Positions 52,943 to 56,485 of a stretch of DNA of 56,485 nt are shown piece by piece. A program made the position numbers and the translations under genes. How positions within the stretch are numbered: the stretch's first letter is position 1; each line of letters starts with the position of its first letter. The DNA is from Chitinophaga pinensis (GTDB lineage: Bacteria > Bacteroidota > Bacteroidia > UBA4408). Under the pieces are notes generated by a model. The model did not search any database. It was not told where the DNA came from and was given only the letters and a program-made list of their open reading frames with translations. The DNA lies in the NCBI GenBank assembly GCA_945872355.1, contig CAMBZU010000001.1, forward strand, positions 80,676 to 137,160, written 5' to 3'.

Positions 52943-53995
52943 CTAAATCCTAGTCAACCACCCAAATTGATCATCTTTTTCTCCGCGTTTGTAGGCAAAC
53001 AAATGCTCGTACATTTTATTGGCAAAAGTTCTTTCACTAATAGGTGGTAATTCCATAATTAAATCTTTATGTCCAATAGTGGCAATGTGTGCAATATTGG
53101 CTGCAGTACCAACACCAAAGGCTTCTTTAACTTTTCCAGATTTATATTTTTCTAATAGTTCGGTCACTGTAACTTCTCTTTCTTCTACTTTTACACCCCA
53201 ATCGCGGGCAATACGTAAAATGCTATCACGCGTAATGCCAGCCAGCATGCTGCTGTGCAACGCAGGCGTAACTAAAACATCATCAAACATAAACATCACA
53301 TTCATACTGCCCGATTCCTCAATCACTTCATTGTTTACAGCGTCGGTCCACAACAATTGATGATAACCATGTTGTGCAGCCAATTTACTTGGATACATGG
53401 CGCCACCATAGTTTCCTGCTGCTTTTGCATAACCTGTTCCACCTACAGCAGAACGACTATATTTAGTTTCTACCCAAACTTTTAATGGCTCTAAATAATA
53501 GGCGCCAGTGGGCATGGTCATGATTATCAATTTATAATTTTCCGAAGGTTTAACACCAATCGCAGTATCGCTCGAAAACATCACAGGGCGCAAATACAAT
53601 GCTTGTCCTTCTCCAGTAGGAATCCATGCTTTATCTAAATTTACCAATTGCATAATACCATCAACAAAAATTTCTCTTGGAATGGCAGGCATACACATGC
53701 GTTCACCAGAAATATTCATGCGGTTAAAGTTATCTTCCATACGAAAGAAAATAACTTCATCTGCACTGTTTTTAAACGCTTTCATACCTTCAAAAATAGC
53801 TTGGGCATGATGCAAAGCACTTAAGGATGGGCTTAAAGAAATATCACCAAAAGGTACAATTTCAGGCGTTTGCCATGCACCATCAACATAATCAGCCACC
53901 AACATGTGGTCCGAAAAAATTTTACCAAAGGGAAGGTTATTGAAATCGACATCTTGGAGTCGGCTTTGAGCAACTTTTGAAGTTTTAATTGACAT
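52943..53995 (-). CDS. ilvE: Branched-chain amino acid aminotransferase
   Basis: 350 residues. A PLP fold-type IV enzyme that transfers the amino group in the last step of Leu/Ile/Val synthesis and the first of their breakdown. The PLP-binding lysine is Lys191 in GGTGYAKAAGNYGGAMYP. Other landmarks: HHAQAIFEGMKAFK (61-75), LYLRPVMF, EESGSMNVMFMFDD, LLAGITRDSI-like region (SSMLAGITRDSILRIARDW) and FGVGTAANIAHI. The domain order is that of IlvE of the BCAT group II. The C terminus (DDQFGWLTRI) has a diverged duplicate 900 bases downstream. Confidence 0.95.
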   Translation of the reverse strand: MSIKTSKVAQSRLQDVDFNNLPFGKIFSDHMLVADYVDGAWQTPEIVPFGDISLSPSLSALHHAQAIFEGMKAFKNSADEVIFFRMEDNFNRMNISGERMCMPAIPREIFVDGIMQLVNLDKAWIPTGEGQALYLRPVMFSSDTAIGVKPSENYKLIIMTMPTGAYYLEPLKVWVETKYSRSAVGGTGYAKAAGNYGGAMYPSKLAAQHGYHQLLWTDAVNNEVIEESGSMNVMFMFDDVLVTPALHSSMLAGITRDSILRIARDWGVKVEEREVTVTELLEKYKSGKVKEAFGVGTAANIAHIATIGHKDLIMELPPISERTFANKMYEHLFAYKRGEKDDQFGWLTRI

Positions 53996-54018
53996 ATGTC
54001 TTTTTAAGATTGAGGGCT

Positions 54019-54026
54019 CAAACCTA
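54019..54026 (-). promoter_or_regulatory. -7 element (TAGGTTTG) before ilvE
   Basis: An exact TAnnTTTG on the minus strand, 23 bases upstream of ATG 53995; identical to the lysS -7 octamer. The -33 region is AT-rich without a clear TTG. Confidence 0.5.
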
Positions 54027-54172
54027 CATGAATTTTGTAAAAGTAAAAATGATATTAGTTATAATTTTAAAAATTACTTATTGTACATTGTACACACAGG
54101 CTTATAAAGATCAATGATGTTTGGCCAATTATTTTGTTATGCATGCCCAAAGGCCGCGTAAATCATTTTTTC

Positions 54173-54198
54173 ACCACAGAGACACAGAGATACCAGAG
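54173..54198. repeat. CACAGAG-type dispersed sequence
   Basis: ACCACAGAGACACAGAG followed by ATACCAGAG, a short repetitive tract of a type seen between genes in many unrelated bacteria. It lies in the 458-base gene-free stretch 53996-54453, together with the ilvE promoter and a two-hairpin element; I see no gene there. Confidence 0.45.
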
Positions 54199-54238
54199 AT
54201 TCAACTTGAATTTCCCATTTGTTTTTTTGATTTTGCGT

Positions 54239-54336
54239 GAAGGATAGCAGCGGAAATCCCTGCTGCGGTGTTATTGCGCTGCGCAGGATTGAAGCGAATA
54301 GCCTGGTGACAAGGCCAAAGCCTTGGCGCACGCCCC
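54239..54336 (+). repeat. Two-hairpin intergenic element, copy 2
   Basis: AAGGATAGCAGCGGAAATC, a first hairpin (CCTGC ... GCAGG, long loop with further pairing), GAAGCGAATAGCCTGG, a second hairpin (AAGGC-CAAA-GCCTT) and a GCCCC end. Same order of conserved blocks as 23691-23775, with different stem sequences. It lies 118 bases upstream of the M23 peptidase gene on the same strand. Confidence 0.65.
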
Positions 54337-54453
54337 AAACAACACACTAAAAGTGTTGGTGCAATGCTGCTTTCAAAGATTTTAACATTCCTTATTTAGG
54401 CGACTTGTGATTAAATATAATTTATAACGATATTCGCGGGCTATTTGCTTTTG

Positions 54454-55332
54454 ATGCCAGAAACAGAAAAGAAAAAAAGATTTGAAATTTTAAATCAGCT
54501 AAAAAATAAATACAGGCTGGTGATTATGAATGATGACACCTTTGAAGAAAAGGCTTCGTTTGTGCTGTCGCCACTTAGTGTATTTGTATTTGCTGTGAGC
54601 TCTGCTTTGTTTTTAATTATAGGCGTTACCTACTTAATAGCATTTACTTCGCTACGCGAATATATTCCGGGTTACGCTGATGTTGGTATGCGCAGAAACG
54701 TAGTAAAATTAACCTATAAAACCGATAGTTTGAGCAATGAGCTTGCTGCCAGAGATTTGTATTTAGAAAACCTAAAGGCTGTGTTAAGCGGAAATTTTAA
54801 AGATTCAATTTCTGCGAAATCAATTAAGGATACCACCAAAAAATTTGAGCGCATAGCTATTAAACCCTCTGAAGAAGATTTGGCCCTCAGAAAACAAATT
54901 GAAGATGAAGAAAAAAACTCCTTGCGTTTTACAGAAAAAAAATCAATGAAAGCAGGCATTAATTCCTTTTTCTTTTTTGTGCCCTTAAAAGGCATAGTTA
55001 CCAATAAATTTAAGGCAACGCCTGATCATTATGGTGTTGATATTGTGGCTCAGCGCAACGAAGCCATAAAGGCTGCTTTAGATGGTACCGTAACGATGTC
55101 GAATTGGACCCCAGAAACAGGTCATGTGATTCAATTGCAGCATGATGAAAATATTATTACAATCTACAAACACAATTCGGTATTGCTTAAAAAAGTTGGA
55201 GAACGAGTAAAGGCTGGTGAACCTATTGCTATTATTGGCGATTCGGGCGAGCAAAGTACAGGCCCACATTTGCATTTTGAACTATGGCACAAGGGTAAAG
55301 CAGTTGATCCACAAGAATACATGAGTTTTTAA
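54454..55332 (+). CDS. M23-family peptidoglycan endopeptidase-like protein
   Basis: 292 residues from ATG 54454 (a TTG at 54445 is less likely). One transmembrane helix at about 42-64, a periplasmic coiled region (about 80-150), then an M23/LysM-less lysostaphin-type domain at about 175-290. Zinc ligands are visible as His and Asp in HYGVDI and HLHFEL, and the core GDSGEQSTGPHLHFELW is intact. It is a membrane-anchored cell-wall endopeptidase or envelope regulator. The dxr gene follows almost directly. Confidence 0.9.
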   Translation: MPETEKKKRFEILNQLKNKYRLVIMNDDTFEEKASFVLSPLSVFVFAVSSALFLIIGVTYLIAFTSLREYIPGYADVGMRRNVVKLTYKTDSLSNELAARDLYLENLKAVLSGNFKDSISAKSIKDTTKKFERIAIKPSEEDLALRKQIEDEEKNSLRFTEKKSMKAGINSFFFFVPLKGIVTNKFKATPDHYGVDIVAQRNEAIKAALDGTVTMSNWTPETGHVIQLQHDENIITIYKHNSVLLKKVGERVKAGEPIAIIGDSGEQSTGPHLHFELWHKGKAVDPQEYMSF

Positions 55333-55343
55333 TTTTGAACACT

Positions 55344-56485
55344 TTGAAAAGAAAAGTAGCTATATTAGGTTCAACAGGTTCTATAGGAACACAAGCTATA
55401 GAAGTTATTATTGCGCAATCTGAACATTTTGAAGTGGAGCTTTTAGCTGCCCATAACAACGCTGAATTGCTTATTAAACAAGCTATTGCTGTGCAGCCAA
55501 ATGCGGTAGTCATTGGCAATGAACAAAAGTACCTTGAAGTTAAAGAAGCATTGCTGCCGCATGATATAAAAGTGTTTGCGGGCGCTGAAGCATTAGAGCA
55601 GGCTGTAGCTATGGATGGTATTGATGTTGTGCTCACTGCCATGGTTGGTTATGCAGGTTTAAAACCAACATTAGCAGCTATAAATGCGGGCAAACAAATT
55701 GCGTTGGCCAATAAAGAAACGCTTGTAGTGGCCGGTGAATTGGTAACAGCATTGGCACGCGAAAAGGGTGTAAATATTTATCCAGTCGACTCAGAGCATT
55801 CAGCTATTTTTCAATGTTTGGCTGGTGAGTTTGATTATACAGTTAACAATGGTACTGCCGTAGAAAAAATATATTTAACTGCTTCAGGTGGCCCTTTTAG
55901 AGGAAGAAAAAAAGAGTTTTTAAGCACTGTTAAAAAGGAACAGGCTTTAAAGCACCCCAATTGGGAAATGGGTGCAAAAATTACGATTGATTCTGCCTCA
56001 CTTATGAACAAAGGCTTAGAGGTAATTGAAGCCAAATGGTTGTTTGGATTAAAAGCTGAACAAATAGATGTAATAGTGCATCCTCAGTCGATTGTGCACA
56101 GCATTGTGCAGTTTATTGATGGCAGTATGAAAGCGCAGATGGGCTTACCCGATATGAAATTACCAATACAATATGCATTGGCTTATCCTTATCGTTTACA
56201 GGCAAGTTTCCCCCGTTTCGATTTTATGAATTACCCTTCTTTAACATTTGAAAAGCCTGATATAGAAACTTTTCGTAATCTTGCCATTGCATTTGAGGCC
56301 ATGCGCATTGGAGGTAATATGCCTTGTATAATTAATGCAGCCAATGAGGTAGTAGTGGAAAGTTTTTTAAAAGATAAAATTGGCTTTTTAGAAATGAGTG
56401 ATGTAATTGAAGCTTGTATGCAAAAAGTATCTTTTATTAAAACACCAACTATTGATGATTATGTAGCTACAGATATTGAAACAAG
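55344..56485 (+). CDS. dxr: 1-deoxy-D-xylulose 5-phosphate reductoisomerase (3' end beyond window)
   Basis: 380 codons are visible before the window ends, so only the last few residues are missing. It is the second enzyme of the MEP isoprenoid pathway and uses NADPH and a divalent metal. Landmarks: NADPH loop ILGSTGSIGTQ, LANKETLVVAGE, VDSEHSAIFQ, LTASGGPFRGR, NWEMGAKITIDSASLMNKGLE, HPQSIVHSIVQF and NAANEVVVESFL. There is no ATG start: TTG 55344 gives the family-typical MKRKVAIL, while TTG 55335 would add three residues. The gap to the M23 gene is 11 bases or fewer. Confidence 0.95.
   Translation, partial: MKRKVAILGSTGSIGTQAIEVIIAQSEHFEVELLAAHNNAELLIKQAIAVQPNAVVIGNEQKYLEVKEALLPHDIKVFAGAEALEQAVAMDGIDVVLTAMVGYAGLKPTLAAINAGKQIALANKETLVVAGELVTALAREKGVNIYPVDSEHSAIFQCLAGEFDYTVNNGTAVEKIYLTASGGPFRGRKKEFLSTVKKEQALKHPNWEMGAKITIDSASLMNKGLEVIEAKWLFGLKAEQIDVIVHPQSIVHSIVQFIDGSMKAQMGLPDMKLPIQYALAYPYRLQASFPRFDFMNYPSLTFEKPDIETFRNLAIAFEAMRIGGNMPCIINAANEVVVESFLKDKIGFLEMSDVIEACMQKVSFIKTPTIDDYVATDIET

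Noticed and set aside
54137-54331. 64-codon minus-strand open frame
   Set aside because: It lies over the CACAGAG tract and the two-hairpin element and has no protein-like pattern.

Overview
The window is AT-rich Bacteroidota chromosome. Three things support this: several surface proteins end in type IX secretion (T9SS) C-terminal sorting domains; many genes are preceded by the Bacteroidota -7 promoter element TAnnTTTG, and Shine-Dalgarno sequences are largely missing; and the gene content is typical of the phylum (type III glutamine synthetase, DUF5686, HYC_CC_PP and FISUMP proteins, TonB receptors with carboxypeptidase-like regulatory domains). I see no rRNA, tRNA or CRISPR array.

Layout. 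1-2143: an overlapping run of a truncated membrane protein, a small membrane protein, a possible uracil-DNA-glycosylase-like protein and an outer-membrane barrel. 2334-3358: a YhcG/DUF1016 PD-(D/E)XK nuclease split by a one-base frameshift. 3456-13609 (minus strand): DUF5686 protein, type III glutamine synthetase, secreted subtilase, propeller-type sensor histidine kinase, zinc-ribbon protein. 13760-17165: tig-clpP-clpX. 17339-20020: Asp-box propeller T9SS cargo. 20203-22459: a probable metal-handling cluster (HYC_CC_PP, two CxxC HMA proteins, outer-membrane barrel). 22482-23561: OmpA-like protein. 23809-28631 (minus) and 29768-43686 (plus): a large secreted-surface-protein locus. 44311-51563 (minus): an AsmA-like/GT51 transglycosylase, lysS and a second Asp-box/PKD T9SS cargo. 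51588-52817: a REP/RAYT-type island. 52943 to the end: ilvE, an M23 peptidase and dxr (cut by the window edge).

The surface locus is the most distinctive coding region. It holds four paralogues of an N-terminal domain I cannot name (29768, 30909, 35124 and the first quarter of the 1287-residue protein at 39612), two TonB-dependent receptors (23809 and 32052), two paralogous right-handed beta-helix proteins (26955 and 37862), a FISUMP protein, a winged-helix protein and a tiny PID-CTERM-type protein. Genes lie a few bases apart and the plus-strand set ends in a strong terminator. I infer a co-expressed export/surface-display system; its substrate cannot be read from sequence.

The non-coding DNA is unusually structured. 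It includes a 51-bp almost fully palindromic repeat (three copies plus halves), a two-hairpin element with conserved blocks and variable stems (two copies), a 22-unit heptamer array ending four bases from a stop codon, and four GC-rich REP-like hairpins in two orientations around a frameshifted REP-associated tyrosine transposase. Inside that island is a relic of the last ten codons of a second ilvE together with its terminator.
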